From contig NZ_CP114905.1 in the NCBI RefSeq assembly GCF_027497195.1, positions 2,900,001-2,964,000 of the forward strand: 64,000 bases of DNA. Reading direction: 5' to 3'. Below the pieces are notes generated by a model. The model saw only the letters and a list, made by a program, of their open reading frames with translations. It had not been told where the DNA came from and did not search any database. Of the stretch, positions 16,283-24,369 are shown piece by piece. The stretch's first letter is position 1, and every line of letters begins with the position of its first letter. Source of the DNA: Streptomyces sp. WMMC500. Its GTDB lineage: Bacteria; Actinomycetota; Actinomycetes; Streptomycetales; Streptomycetaceae. Made by a program: the position numbers and the translations under genes.

Positions 16283-16746
16283 GCGAGAACACCCCGAGCA
16301 TCTACGAGTGGGCCGGCGGGGACGAGGCGTTCCAGCGGCTGACCGGGACCTTCTACGGGCACGTACGCAAGGACCCCGTCCTGGCGCCGGTGTTCGCGGA
16401 CATGGACGCCGAACACCCCCGGCACGTCGCGATGTTCCTGGCCGAGGTCTTCGGCGGCCCGGAGCGCTACAGCGCCGAGCACGGCGGCCACGACCACATG
16501 GCGCGCATGCACCTCGGCCGGCACATCACCGAGGAGCAGCGCAGGCGCTGGGTGTCGCTGCTGATGGACAGCGCGGACGAGGTCGGGCTGCCCACGGACC
16601 CGGAGTTCCGGGCGGTGTTCTCGTACTACATCGAGTGGGGCACGCGGATGGCGCTCGTCTACTCCGCGGACGACCCGCCGCCGACGGCGGGTCCGATGCC
16701 GAAGTGGGGGTGGGGGCAGACGCCGCCCTGGCAGCCGGGCGGCTGA
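16279..16746 (+). CDS. group II truncated haemoglobin
   Basis: 155 residues. Two-on-two globin: IYEWAGGDEAFQRLTGTFYGHV, then DPVLAPVFADMDAEHPRHVAMFLAEVFGG where the His preceding VAMFLAEV is in the distal/E-helix region, HDHMARMHLGRHI containing the proximal F8 His, RWVSLLMD with the conserved Trp G8 of group II, and a Pro/Trp-rich tail (PMPKWGWGQTPPW). Group II globins bind O2 and NO and take part in NO or peroxide chemistry. GTG start within GTGA overlap with the upstream gene, so both are translated from one message; the linkage suggests the regulator responds to redox or NO state. Confidence 0.93.
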   Translation: MSENTPSIYEWAGGDEAFQRLTGTFYGHVRKDPVLAPVFADMDAEHPRHVAMFLAEVFGGPERYSAEHGGHDHMARMHLGRHITEEQRRRWVSLLMDSADEVGLPTDPEFRAVFSYYIEWGTRMALVYSADDPPPTAGPMPKWGWGQTPPWQPGG

Positions 16747-16900
16747 GCGGGCCGGTGCGGGCCTGCGGGGGTTCCCGGGCCAACCGACCTTGGCGGTCTG
16801 GACATTGGCACACGCGGTCGGATAAACAGGGTGTCCGTTGCACATTCGTACACGGAGCAGCGTGCCGACCCCCCATCACCCGCACCGTGAGAGGACCGCC

Positions 16901-18052
16901 ATGCGACCTGGGCCCGTGTATGTCTCCCGGCGAACCGCTCTCAAGGTCTCCGCCGGCGCCGCGCTCGCCGCCGGCGGAGGCGGCGCGCTGCTGCTCGGCG
17001 GCAGGGCCGCGGCCGACGGCGGCGAGTCCCTGCGGCGGACGGCGGACGACCCGTCGTACGTGATCGGTACCGCCGACTGGGGCGCCCGGCCGCCCGCAGG
17101 CGACGTCTCCGTCTCGTCCGGCACGACCACGAAGATCGTCGTCCACCACACCGCGTTCCCGAACACCACGGACTACTCGTACGAGGCCGCGGTCTTCATG
17201 GCGCGCAAGATCCAGGACCTGCACATGGACGACAACGGGTGGATCGACAGCGGCCAGCACTTCTCGATCAGCCGCGGCGGCTACGTCCTGGAGGGCCGGC
17301 ACCGCAGCCTGGAGGCGCTGGCCGACGGCGGCTTCCAGGTCGTCAGCGCGCACGCGGTCGGCGAGAACAGGCGCGGCATCGGCATCGAGAACGACGGCCA
17401 CTACGTCAACGACACCCCGCCGCCCGCCCTGGTGTTCTCGCTGCAGCGGCTGTGCGTGACCATCGGCACGCAGTACGGCTTCGGCGCCGACCGCATCTTC
17501 GGCCACTGGGACTTCAACGACACGCAGTGCCCGGGCGCGCTCTTCTACCGCGAGTTCCCGGCGCTGCGCCGGCGGGTGGCGCATGTGCTCGGCCAGAGCC
17601 CGGACGCGATCCCGGCGCGCACCTGGCCCGACACGTTCACGTCCAGCAAGGGCGGCACGGTCGAGATGGCGCAGCGCCTGCTGCGCGCGTACGGGTACGA
17701 GCTGGCGGCGGACGGCGTGTACGGGCCGGAGACGCTGGAGGCGGTGCACACCTTCCAGCGCACGATGGGGCTGCCCGTCGCGGACGACGGCACGCTCGAC
17801 AACGCGACGTGGGAGGCCATGACGGTGCCGGTGAGCACGGGCCACAGCGGGGAGGCGGTGCTCGCCGTGCAGCAGATGCTGGTGCGCAAGCTGCACCTGG
17901 CCGAGGCCACGGGCCGGTACGACGCGGCGACGACGACGGCGGTCGCCGAGATGCAGGAGCTGCACGGGCTGCAGGCGACGGGCGCGATGGACGTGGCCAC
18001 GTGGTGCGCGACGGCGGGCGGGGTCGTCCGCGAGGAGTTCACGACCGCGTGA
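16901..18052 (+). CDS. Tat-exported N-acetylmuramoyl-L-alanine amidase with peptidoglycan-binding domain
   Basis: 383 residues. Twin-arginine signal SRRTALKVSAGAALAAGGGG at the N-terminus; amidase_2/PGRP domain ~60-225 with zinc ligands in IVVHHTAFPN and FGHWDFNDTQCPG; peptidoglycan-binding type 1 repeats at ~250-310 (AQRLLRAYGYELAADGVYGP) and ~320-375 (VLAVQQMLVRKLHLAEATGR). It cleaves the amide bond between MurNAc and L-Ala in the cell wall during remodelling. The ATG with GAGAGGA just upstream was preferred over an ATG 63 bases earlier because the signal peptide begins there. Monocistronic. Confidence 0.92.
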   Translation: MRPGPVYVSRRTALKVSAGAALAAGGGGALLLGGRAAADGGESLRRTADDPSYVIGTADWGARPPAGDVSVSSGTTTKIVVHHTAFPNTTDYSYEAAVFMARKIQDLHMDDNGWIDSGQHFSISRGGYVLEGRHRSLEALADGGFQVVSAHAVGENRRGIGIENDGHYVNDTPPPALVFSLQRLCVTIGTQYGFGADRIFGHWDFNDTQCPGALFYREFPALRRRVAHVLGQSPDAIPARTWPDTFTSSKGGTVEMAQRLLRAYGYELAADGVYGPETLEAVHTFQRTMGLPVADDGTLDNATWEAMTVPVSTGHSGEAVLAVQQMLVRKLHLAEATGRYDAATTTAVAEMQELHGLQATGAMDVATWCATAGGVVREEFTTA

Positions 18053-18053
18053 G

Positions 18054-18070
18054 CCGCCTCCCGGAGGCGG
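18054..18070. terminator. palindromic hairpin between convergent genes
   Basis: CCGCCTCC-C-GGAGGCGG immediately after the amidase stop. Confidence 0.55.
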
Positions 18071-18076
18071 TGGACG

Positions 18077-19192
18077 CTAGCCGGGCGCCGCGAACCTGAC
18101 CTCTCGCTTCTCCGCCTCCGGGGCCGCAAACGCCAGCAGCTCGCCGGCCGCCGCGGCAAGCCGGTCCTTGTCGCTTCCGGACAGCGGCGCGAACGGCCGG
18201 AGTTCGACGGCGGCCGAGGCCCGCTTCAGCTCCGGCTGCCACACGCCCGCGACGCGGCCGTCGAGCAGCATCGTGCCGCGGACGATGCCGTTCGCCGTGA
18301 ACACCCGCCGCTCGTCGGCCTTGTCGATGATCCGGGTCCGGTCCGCGTGCGCGAGCAGCACGTTGTCGAAGGGGCCGAGGAGCAGCGGGGGCACCGGGGC
18401 GCCCGGGTCGGGCAACTCGGTGCCGGCGAGGTCGAACAGTTCCCGCCCCGTCGCGTCCCGGTACGTCACCAGCAGGGGGCGCAGCCGGTCGAAGACCCCC
18501 GTGAGCCGGGTCAGCGACAGCCACTTCTGCGCGTCGGCGACCGACGCCGGCCCGTACGCGGCGAGGTAGCGCAGCACCGTCCCGTCGGCGGCGGAGTCGG
18601 CGGCGGAGGGGGCGCCGAGCCACTGGTCGGCGTGCGCGTACACGAGCCCCCCGCTCGCGCCCCACACGCCGCGCGGCGGCACCTGCACCAGCGGCAGCAG
18701 CGAACGGGCAAGGTACGCGAGGTCGTTCGGCTCCCCTTCCGGCCACCGGGCGGCGAGCCGGGCGCCCAGCTCGTCGTTGTGCAGCGGCCCGGCGGCCAGC
18801 ACGGCGCGGGCCGCGTCCGCCAGTTCGGCGGGGTCGAGGCCGGGGAGCTTGCGGCCCGCGGTGGTGGCGAACAGCGTCCTGTCGAGGTACGGCTGCACCA
18901 CGGCCCGCAGCCGCAGCGCGTCGCGGGCGCTGACGAGGTGGATCGTGCCGCGCATCAGGACGACCCGCACGGCCCGGCGGCCGGTCAGCAGCGCCGACAG
19001 ATCGCCGGTGGTGAACCCCGCGAGCCGGCTCCAGAGCTGGTAGTACGGGGCGTCGCCGGACTGCGCCTGGAGCGCGACGAGGTGCTCGACGGCGTCGAGG
19101 GGCGCCGCCTCGCGCCGCTCGACGAGCCACTGCCGGTGCAGCAGGGCGCGGCCCAGCGCGCGGGCGTCGAGGACGGTGCCGGGCGAGCTCAT
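18077..19192 (-). CDS. winged-helix DNA-binding domain protein (HTH_42 / AlkZ-like)
   Basis: 371 residues. Begins LDARALGRALLHRQWLVERR with the LVALQAQSGDAPYYQLWSRL motif typical of the HTH_42 family, which includes the interstrand-crosslink DNA glycosylase AlkZ; QxQ-type residues in VALQAQSGD correspond to the catalytic glutamines described for AlkZ, though this branch is broad. Further family blocks are RGTIHLVSARDALRLR and RRVFTANGIVRGTMLLDGRVAGVW (in two pieces). A DNA glycosylase or DNA-binding role is possible; activity not assignable from sequence alone. AAGGGA precedes the ATG at 19192. Confidence 0.83.
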   Translation of the reverse strand: MSSPGTVLDARALGRALLHRQWLVERREAAPLDAVEHLVALQAQSGDAPYYQLWSRLAGFTTGDLSALLTGRRAVRVVLMRGTIHLVSARDALRLRAVVQPYLDRTLFATTAGRKLPGLDPAELADAARAVLAAGPLHNDELGARLAARWPEGEPNDLAYLARSLLPLVQVPPRGVWGASGGLVYAHADQWLGAPSAADSAADGTVLRYLAAYGPASVADAQKWLSLTRLTGVFDRLRPLLVTYRDATGRELFDLAGTELPDPGAPVPPLLLGPFDNVLLAHADRTRIIDKADERRVFTANGIVRGTMLLDGRVAGVWQPELKRASAAVELRPFAPLSGSDKDRLAAAAGELLAFAAPEAEKREVRFAAPG

Positions 19193-19279
19193 GCACGTTC
19201 CCTTCGTCATGCGGGTGTACGAGCATGCCACCCGTGATCCGCCGCGGCCCCGGCCGCCCGCGGCGGGAGCCGCCCCGGG

Positions 19280-20263
19280 CTAGGGGCTCCCCCGCCGGGC
19301 CGCGGGTCGCGGCGGGGTCCGTACCGCGCCGATGCTCGCCGCGATCACCATGCCGATCGCCGCGCACTGCACCACCGTGAGCCCCTGGTCCAGCACCAGG
19401 AACCCGGCGAGCGCGGCGAGCGCCGGCGCCAGGCTCATCATCAGCGCGAACGTCGCCGCCGGCAGCCGGCGCAGGGCGAACTGGTCCAGCGCGTACGGCA
19501 GCCCCGACGACAGCACCGCCACCGCCAGGCCCAGCCCCAGCGTCACCGGCTCCACCAGCTTGCTCCCCGCGCTGGCCACCCCGATCGGCACGCTGATCAC
19601 CGCGGCCACCGACATCGCGATGGCCAGCCCGTCCGCCCGCGGGAACCGCGCTCCGGCGCGCGCGCTCAGCACGATGTACGCGGCCCACATGCTGCCCGCG
19701 CCGAGCGCGCACGCGACGCCCACGGGGTCGAGGCCGCCGAACCCGCCGCCGCTCAGCAGCACCACCCCGCCGAGCGCCAGCGCCGCCCACAGCAGGCTCG
19801 CCGCCCGCCGGTTGGTCAGCACGGACAGCGCCAGCGGCCCGAGCACCTCCAGCGTCACCGCAGGGCCCAGCGGGATCCGCTCGATGGCCTGGTAGAAGAC
19901 CGTGTTCATGGCGCCGAGCGCGAAGCCGAAGCCGCACAGCACCGCCCAGTCGCCGCGCGTGTGCCCGCGCAGCCGCGGCCGGAAGACGAGCATCAGCACG
20001 ACCGCGGACAGCGCCAGCCGCAGTGTCACCACGCCCAGCGCGCCCGCCCGCGGAAACAGCAGCGCGGCGACCGCGGCGCCGAACTGCGTGGACAGCGAGC
20101 CGGACACCACCAGCGCGACGCCGCCCAGCCGCCCGGCGCGTACCCCCGCGGCGGGCACCTCGGCGGGCACGGCACCGGCGGCGGGGGCCCCGGCGGAGGC
20201 GGCGGACACGGCGGAGGGGGCGGGGGAGGCAGACGCGGCGGGGCCGGGGCTCTGGGACGTCAC
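19280..20263 (-). CDS. EamA/DMT family transporter
   Basis: 327 residues. After a ~45-residue Ala/Pro/Ser-rich cytoplasmic tail there are about ten hydrophobic helices in two EamA repeats (GGVALVVSGSLSTQFG ... GAMNTVFYQAIERIPLGPAVTLEVLGPL in the first; VGVACALGAGSMWAAYIVLSARAG in the second). Related to RhtA/YdcZ-like metabolite exporters for amino acids or threonine/homoserine; substrate unknown. GTG start; the ribosome binding site is weak (GGGGGCG). Confidence 0.88.
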   Translation of the reverse strand: MTSQSPGPAASASPAPSAVSAASAGAPAAGAVPAEVPAAGVRAGRLGGVALVVSGSLSTQFGAAVAALLFPRAGALGVVTLRLALSAVVLMLVFRPRLRGHTRGDWAVLCGFGFALGAMNTVFYQAIERIPLGPAVTLEVLGPLALSVLTNRRAASLLWAALALGGVVLLSGGGFGGLDPVGVACALGAGSMWAAYIVLSARAGARFPRADGLAIAMSVAAVISVPIGVASAGSKLVEPVTLGLGLAVAVLSSGLPYALDQFALRRLPAATFALMMSLAPALAALAGFLVLDQGLTVVQCAAIGMVIAASIGAVRTPPRPAARRGSP

Positions 20264-20584
20264 GCCCCCACGCTACGAGCGCAGGCTCCGCACGTGAAAT
20301 GCATGACCTGCTACGACCATGCTTCCCGGGCACCGCCGGCGGCACCGCGGCGGCCACGGCGCAGGCGCACCGGCGTCACTCGGTTGCGTACGTCCCGCCG
20401 ACCGGCGCGCCCGCCGCCCCGCCGGTGCCGACGCTTGCGCGCCAGGTCGCCGGGGAAGCCGCCCAGGAACCGACGGGCCCCGAGAACCGTTGATCCATTA
20501 AGTGACGCGCGGGATACTTGGGCCCATAGAGGTAACAGCGGCAGAATCCACCCCATACGCCAGGCAATACGTCAGGAGACACCC
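20264..20584. promoter_or_regulatory. 321-bp divergent intergenic region
   Basis: Separates the EamA gene from the small-protein gene. I see no coding sequence. A less GC-rich stretch (about 20490-20580, including GATCCATTAAGTGAC and CATAGAGGTAAC) probably contains the promoter for the small protein; AGGAGA at 20573 is its ribosome binding site. No clear palindromic operator. Confidence 0.4.
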
Positions 20585-20821
20585 ATGGCAGGCTTTATCG
20601 ACCGCGCGAAGGAGAAGGCGGAGACCGCGCTGAACCAGGGCAAGGAGAAGGTCGGGGAGGTGCAGGCGCAGCGCGAGGGCCAGGCCCTCCTGCGCCGGCT
20701 CGGCACCGCCTACTTCAACGAGCAGCGCGGCACCGGCTCCCCGCAGGAGGTGCAGGACGCCCTCCAGGCGGTCCACGCCCACATCGCCCAGCACGGCGAC
20801 GGATTCCTCACCCGCGGCTGA
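20585..20821 (+). CDS. small charged helical protein of unknown function
   Basis: 78 residues: MAGFIDRAKEKAETALNQGKEKVGEV, i.e. an amphipathic Lys/Glu-rich helix resembling the start of CsbD-like or late-embryogenesis-abundant stress proteins, then QREGQALLRRLGTAYFNEQRGTG and a C-terminal helix (EVQDALQAVHAHIAQHGD). Widespread in Streptomyces to my recollection, without known role. ATG start with AGGAGA at -7. Promoter region includes a stretch of lower GC. Confidence 0.75.
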   Translation: MAGFIDRAKEKAETALNQGKEKVGEVQAQREGQALLRRLGTAYFNEQRGTGSPQEVQDALQAVHAHIAQHGDGFLTRG

Positions 20822-20918
20822 GCCGGGCCGGTCCCCCGCGGCCCCGACCGCGGCGGTACGGGCCGAAGGCCCGCCACCGGCGAGTACCGGTCACCGAGCA
20901 GTCGCCGAGCAGCGCCCC

Positions 20919-21881
20919 GTGAACGCGGCAGAGCCCCCCGGACCCGCAGCCCCGCCCGAGCCCGCGGGCGGGCTGACGGGGCGGCTCGCCGCGCTCCGCC
21001 CCAGGTTGCCCTCCCCGCTGGAGGAGGTCGCCGACGACCGCCTCGCCGCCCGCGGCATACGGCTGCTGCTCAAGCGGGACGACCTGATCCACCCGGCGCT
21101 GCCGGGCAACAAGTGGCGCAAACTGATGCCCAACCTCCAGGCGCGGGCGGCCGGCTCCCCCGGCGGGGACGACCGCCCGCTGCTGACGTTCGGCGGCGCG
21201 TACTCCAACCACCTGCGGGCGACCGCCGCCGCGGGCCGGCTGCTCGGCATCCGCACCATCGGCGTGGTCCGCGGTGCGGAGCTGGCGGACCGCCCGCTCA
21301 ACGGCTCCCTCGCGCAGGCCGCGGCGGACGGCATGCGGCTGCACTTCGTGCCGCGCGCGACGTACCGGCGGCGCACGGACCCCGCCTTCCACGCGGAGTT
21401 GCGCGCGGACTTCGGCGACTTCCAGCTCGTCCCGGAGGGCGGCAGCAACGCCGCGGCGGTACGCGGCTGCGCCGCACTCGGCCGCGAACTCGGCGACGAG
21501 TCCGGCGCGGCACAGACGGCGGTCGTCGCCTGCGGTACGGGCGGCACGCTCGCCGGCCTGGCCGCGGGGCTGCCCGCGGGCGCGCGGGCGATCGGCATAC
21601 CGGTCCTCAGGGGCGGCTTCCTCGGCGCCGACGTCGAGCGGCTGCAGACCGCCGCGTTCGGCGGCCGGCGCGGCGACTGGCGTCTCGCGGACGGCTTCCA
21701 CTTCGGCGGGTTCGCCCGGCGCACCCCCGAACTCGACGCCTTCGCCGCCGACTTCGCCGCCCGCCACGGCCTCGTCCCCGAACCCGTGTACGTCGCGAAG
21801 ATGCTCTACGCCGTCGTCGCCCTCGCCGCGGACGGCGCGTTCCCCCGCGGCTCGACGGTCGCGGCGGTCGTCACCGGCTGA
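20919..21881 (+). CDS. PLP-dependent D-cysteine desulfhydrase / ACC deaminase family protein
   Basis: 320 residues, fold type II PLP enzyme. The PLP lysine is in LPGNKWRKLMPNL, the next blocks LTFGGAYSNHLRATAAAGRLLGIRTIG are typical of the ACC deaminase/D-cysteine desulfhydrase group, and the phosphate-binding loop is VVACGTGGTLAGLAAGL. These enzymes release pyruvate and ammonia (with H2S from D-cysteine). The ACC-specific Tyr and Glu pair cannot be confidently assigned, so the general name is kept. GTG start just downstream of the small-protein gene (97 bp). Confidence 0.88.
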   Translation: MNAAEPPGPAAPPEPAGGLTGRLAALRPRLPSPLEEVADDRLAARGIRLLLKRDDLIHPALPGNKWRKLMPNLQARAAGSPGGDDRPLLTFGGAYSNHLRATAAAGRLLGIRTIGVVRGAELADRPLNGSLAQAAADGMRLHFVPRATYRRRTDPAFHAELRADFGDFQLVPEGGSNAAAVRGCAALGRELGDESGAAQTAVVACGTGGTLAGLAAGLPAGARAIGIPVLRGGFLGADVERLQTAAFGGRRGDWRLADGFHFGGFARRTPELDAFAADFAARHGLVPEPVYVAKMLYAVVALAADGAFPRGSTVAAVVTG

Positions 21882-22184
21882 CGCGGCGTCGCCCGGATGA
21901 GGGAAGCCGGTCGGCGGTTGTCGGCGGGCCCTGCCATAATGGCAACCCGGAGTGACCGCGCGGGAATTGGGACGAGATGAGCCCTAGCCACGGAGCGTAA
22001 CGAGGGTTTACTATTAGTGACAGCCGCGGGATGGGGTGGCCTTCTCCGGTCCAGGAGACAGCAGCTCATCGCACGCGGTAGCGTCGCAGGCGAACGATTT
22101 GCCGCGCCGGTCCGTTACTCCCAGTGACGGGGGGCAGGCCGGCGTTCCCATGGCAGAGAGTCGCCACGCACCTTGGAGGTGAGG

Positions 22185-22598
22185 GTGTCCCAGTTCGAAG
22201 GCGAGCCCAGTCCGAAGGACTTCGTCGAAGTCCGGCTGCCGGCTGCGGGGGCGTACCTATCGGTGCTCCGCACCGCCACAGCAGGGCTCGCTGCCCGCCT
22301 GGACTTCACGCTCGACGAGATCGAGGATCTGCGCATCGCGGTCGACGAGGCCTGCGCCATCCTCCTCCAGCAGGCCGTCCCCGGCTCCGTTCTCACCTGC
22401 GTCTTCCAGCTCGGGGACGACGCACTGCTGGTGACGGTGTCCGCGCCGACCACCGACGGCCGGGCGCCCGAGCGCGACACCTTCGCGTGGACCGTGCTGT
22501 CCGCACTCGCGGGCAGGGTGGACGCGACCGTGGGAGACGACCGCACGGTCACGATCAGCCTGCTCAAGGAGCGCGGCGCGGCGCCGGGGCTGACGTGA
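22185..22598 (+). CDS. anti-sigma factor of the RsbW type (PrsH/RshA-like)
   Basis: 137 residues, GHKL ATPase fold of the serine kinase anti-sigma family: MSQFEGEPSPKDFVEVRLPA, then DFTLDEIEDLRIAVDEACAILL with the conserved N-box-like Asp/Glu region. Nearly identical in my memory to the anti-sigma encoded before sigH in S. coelicolor (rshA/prsH/ushX). GTG at 22185 was chosen because GGAGG lies five bases upstream and gives the homologous MSQ start; two earlier in-frame starts (22173, 22179) fall inside the ribosome binding site. Overlaps the sigma gene by four bases; it holds the sigma factor inactive until a partner-switch event. Confidence 0.9.
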   Translation: MSQFEGEPSPKDFVEVRLPAAGAYLSVLRTATAGLAARLDFTLDEIEDLRIAVDEACAILLQQAVPGSVLTCVFQLGDDALLVTVSAPTTDGRAPERDTFAWTVLSALAGRVDATVGDDRTVTISLLKERGAAPGLT

Positions 22599-23458
22599 CG
22601 TACGTCAGGGGCGTTCCGATGCGAGACGAGGGCCGGCTGGCCGCGGCGGAGCGAGAGCGGGCGGACCACATGGACGGACTGCAGCAGCACGACAGGCGTG
22701 AACCGCAGGACCGCAGCGGCGCGCGGGCGATGTTCCACGAGCTGCGCAAGCTGCCCGCGGACTCCTCCGAGCACGCCGAGCTGCGGAACGCCCTCGTGCA
22801 GATGCACCTGCCGCTGGTGGAGCATCTGGCCCGGCGCTTCCGCAACCGCGGCGAGCCGCTGGACGACCTCACCCAGGTCGCCACCATCGGCCTGATCAAG
22901 TCCGTGGACCGCTTCGACCCCGACCGCGGCGTGGAGTTCTCGACGTACGCGACTCCCACGGTCGTCGGCGAGATCAAGCGGCACTTCCGCGACAAGGGCT
23001 GGGCGGTGCGGGTGCCGCGGCGGCTCCAGGAGCTGCGGCTGTCGCTGACCTCCGCCACCGCCGAGCTCTCCCAGTTGCACGGCCGGGCCCCGACGGTGCA
23101 CGAGCTGGCGCAGAAGCTCAACATCTCCGAGGAAGAGGTCCTGGAGGGCCTGGAGTCGGCGAACGCGTACTCCACGCTCTCCCTCGACGTCCCCGACACC
23201 GACGACGAGTCGCCGGCGGTCGCCGACACCCTCGGCGCGGAGGACGACGCGCTGGAGGGCGTCGAGTACCGCGAGTCGCTCAAGCCGCTGCTGGAGGAGC
23301 TGCCGCCGCGGGAGAAGAAGATCCTGCTGCTCCGCTTCTTCGGGAACATGACCCAGTCCCAGATCGCCCAGGAGGTCGGCATCTCGCAGATGCACGTCTC
23401 CCGGCTACTGGCGCGCACGCTGGCGCAGTTGCGCGAGCGGCTGCTCGTCGAGGAGTGA
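22595..23458 (+). CDS. sigH: SigB/SigF-family alternative sigma factor (SigH-type)
   Basis: 287 residues from the overlapping GTG. Region 2 is LPLVEHLARRFRNRGEPLDDL, TQVATIGLIKSVDRFDPDRG and EFSTYATPTVVGEIKRHFRD; region 3 is WAVRVPRRLQELRLSLTSAT; region 4 is LLLRFFGNMTQSQIAQEVGISQMHVSRLLART in pieces. The sigma-B/F/G stress and development family; the place after an RsbW-like gene fits SigH of S. coelicolor (osmotic stress and septation). Start: the GTG in the GTGA overlap is chosen; ATG at 22619 (behind AGGGG) or ATG at 22670 would yield shorter forms, and multiple isoforms are known for SigH. A hairpin follows the stop. Confidence 0.88.
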   Translation: MTYVRGVPMRDEGRLAAAERERADHMDGLQQHDRREPQDRSGARAMFHELRKLPADSSEHAELRNALVQMHLPLVEHLARRFRNRGEPLDDLTQVATIGLIKSVDRFDPDRGVEFSTYATPTVVGEIKRHFRDKGWAVRVPRRLQELRLSLTSATAELSQLHGRAPTVHELAQKLNISEEEVLEGLESANAYSTLSLDVPDTDDESPAVADTLGAEDDALEGVEYRESLKPLLEELPPREKKILLLRFFGNMTQSQIAQEVGISQMHVSRLLARTLAQLRERLLVEE

Positions 23459-23459
23459 G

Positions 23460-23483
23460 CGGCGGGGCGCGTGCGCCCCGCCG
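23460..23483 (+). terminator. terminator hairpin after sigH
   Basis: CGGCGGGGCGC and its perfect complement around GT, directly after the stop codon. Confidence 0.6.
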
Positions 23484-23620
23484 TGACCCCCGAGGCGCTG
23501 TGCGCCGTTCTCCCGCACCCGGAACGTCCGCGGCGCCCGCCGGGGTGTCCTCGCGGCGTACGGGCCGTGTGACGGCGCGTACGGGCCCGTGTGCCCGCTC
23601 CCCCGGCCCGCGCCGCGGGG

Positions 23621-24289
23621 CTACGCCGTCCGGCTCGGCCCCACGCCCAGCGCGTCCGCGGTGCTCGGGCTGAGCACGCAGACGAGCGTCACCACCGCGA
23701 CCACCCCCAGCACGAGGCCCAGCGGCAGCGTCACGCCGCCCGCGGACGCCATCGCCACGGACACCGGCAGCGCCAGGATCTGCGTGATCATCGAAGGGCC
23801 GCGGCTCCAGCGGCGCTGCCGCCACAGCCCGTGCGCGGCGGCCAGCGGCAGCGCGGCGAGCGCCAGCACGGTGAGCCCGCCGAAGACGGCCTGGCGGGTG
23901 CTGTCCGGTTCGCCGAAGATCCCGAGCACCAGCTCGTAGCCTCCGAGGGCCGCGATGACGAGCCCCTCGACGGCGGTCAGTACCGCGGCGACGGCCACCC
24001 GAGGGGGCCGCGGCCCGCGCGTGCCGCTCTCCGCGGCCTTACCGGACGTGGCGTCCTTCGCGGTCTCCGGCCGCTTCTCCCCGCCAGCCGTCCGCTTGCC
24101 CGGCTGCGCCTTGCCCGACCCCGGGGTGCCCGCCTTCGGCCCGGCCGGCTTCCTCTTCCCCGTCGCGGACGCGCCGCCACCGGCGGCGCCGCGCTTGACC
24201 GGCGTACCCGCCGAAGCCCCCGCCGCCTTCTCCTGCCCGGACCGAGCGGGAGACCGCTTCCGCCCGCCCCGGCCCTGCGTTCCGCTCAT
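23621..24289 (-). CDS. integral membrane protein with Lys/Gly-rich N-tail
   Basis: 222 residues. Residues 1-95 are a low-complexity basic tail (repeats of GTP, GKA, RKP), likely disordered and cytoplasmic; residues ~97-205 contain four predicted membrane helices (VAVAAVLTAVEGLVIAALGG, TVLALAALPLAAAHGLW, MITQILALPVSVAMASAGG, LGLVLGVVAVVTLVCVL). This fits the conserved Streptomyces membrane protein found between sigH and dagK; no function known. ATG at 24289 lies 80 bp from the divergent diacylglycerol kinase gene. Confidence 0.78.
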   Translation of the reverse strand: MSGTQGRGGRKRSPARSGQEKAAGASAGTPVKRGAAGGGASATGKRKPAGPKAGTPGSGKAQPGKRTAGGEKRPETAKDATSGKAAESGTRGPRPPRVAVAAVLTAVEGLVIAALGGYELVLGIFGEPDSTRQAVFGGLTVLALAALPLAAAHGLWRQRRWSRGPSMITQILALPVSVAMASAGGVTLPLGLVLGVVAVVTLVCVLSPSTADALGVGPSRTA

Positions 24290-24369
24290 GCTCCCCAGCG
24301 TACTGGGGCCGCGGCGCCCGCCGCGGCGGGGCTGGGCCCGTCTACTTTTCGGTAGGTAATCTGCATGCC

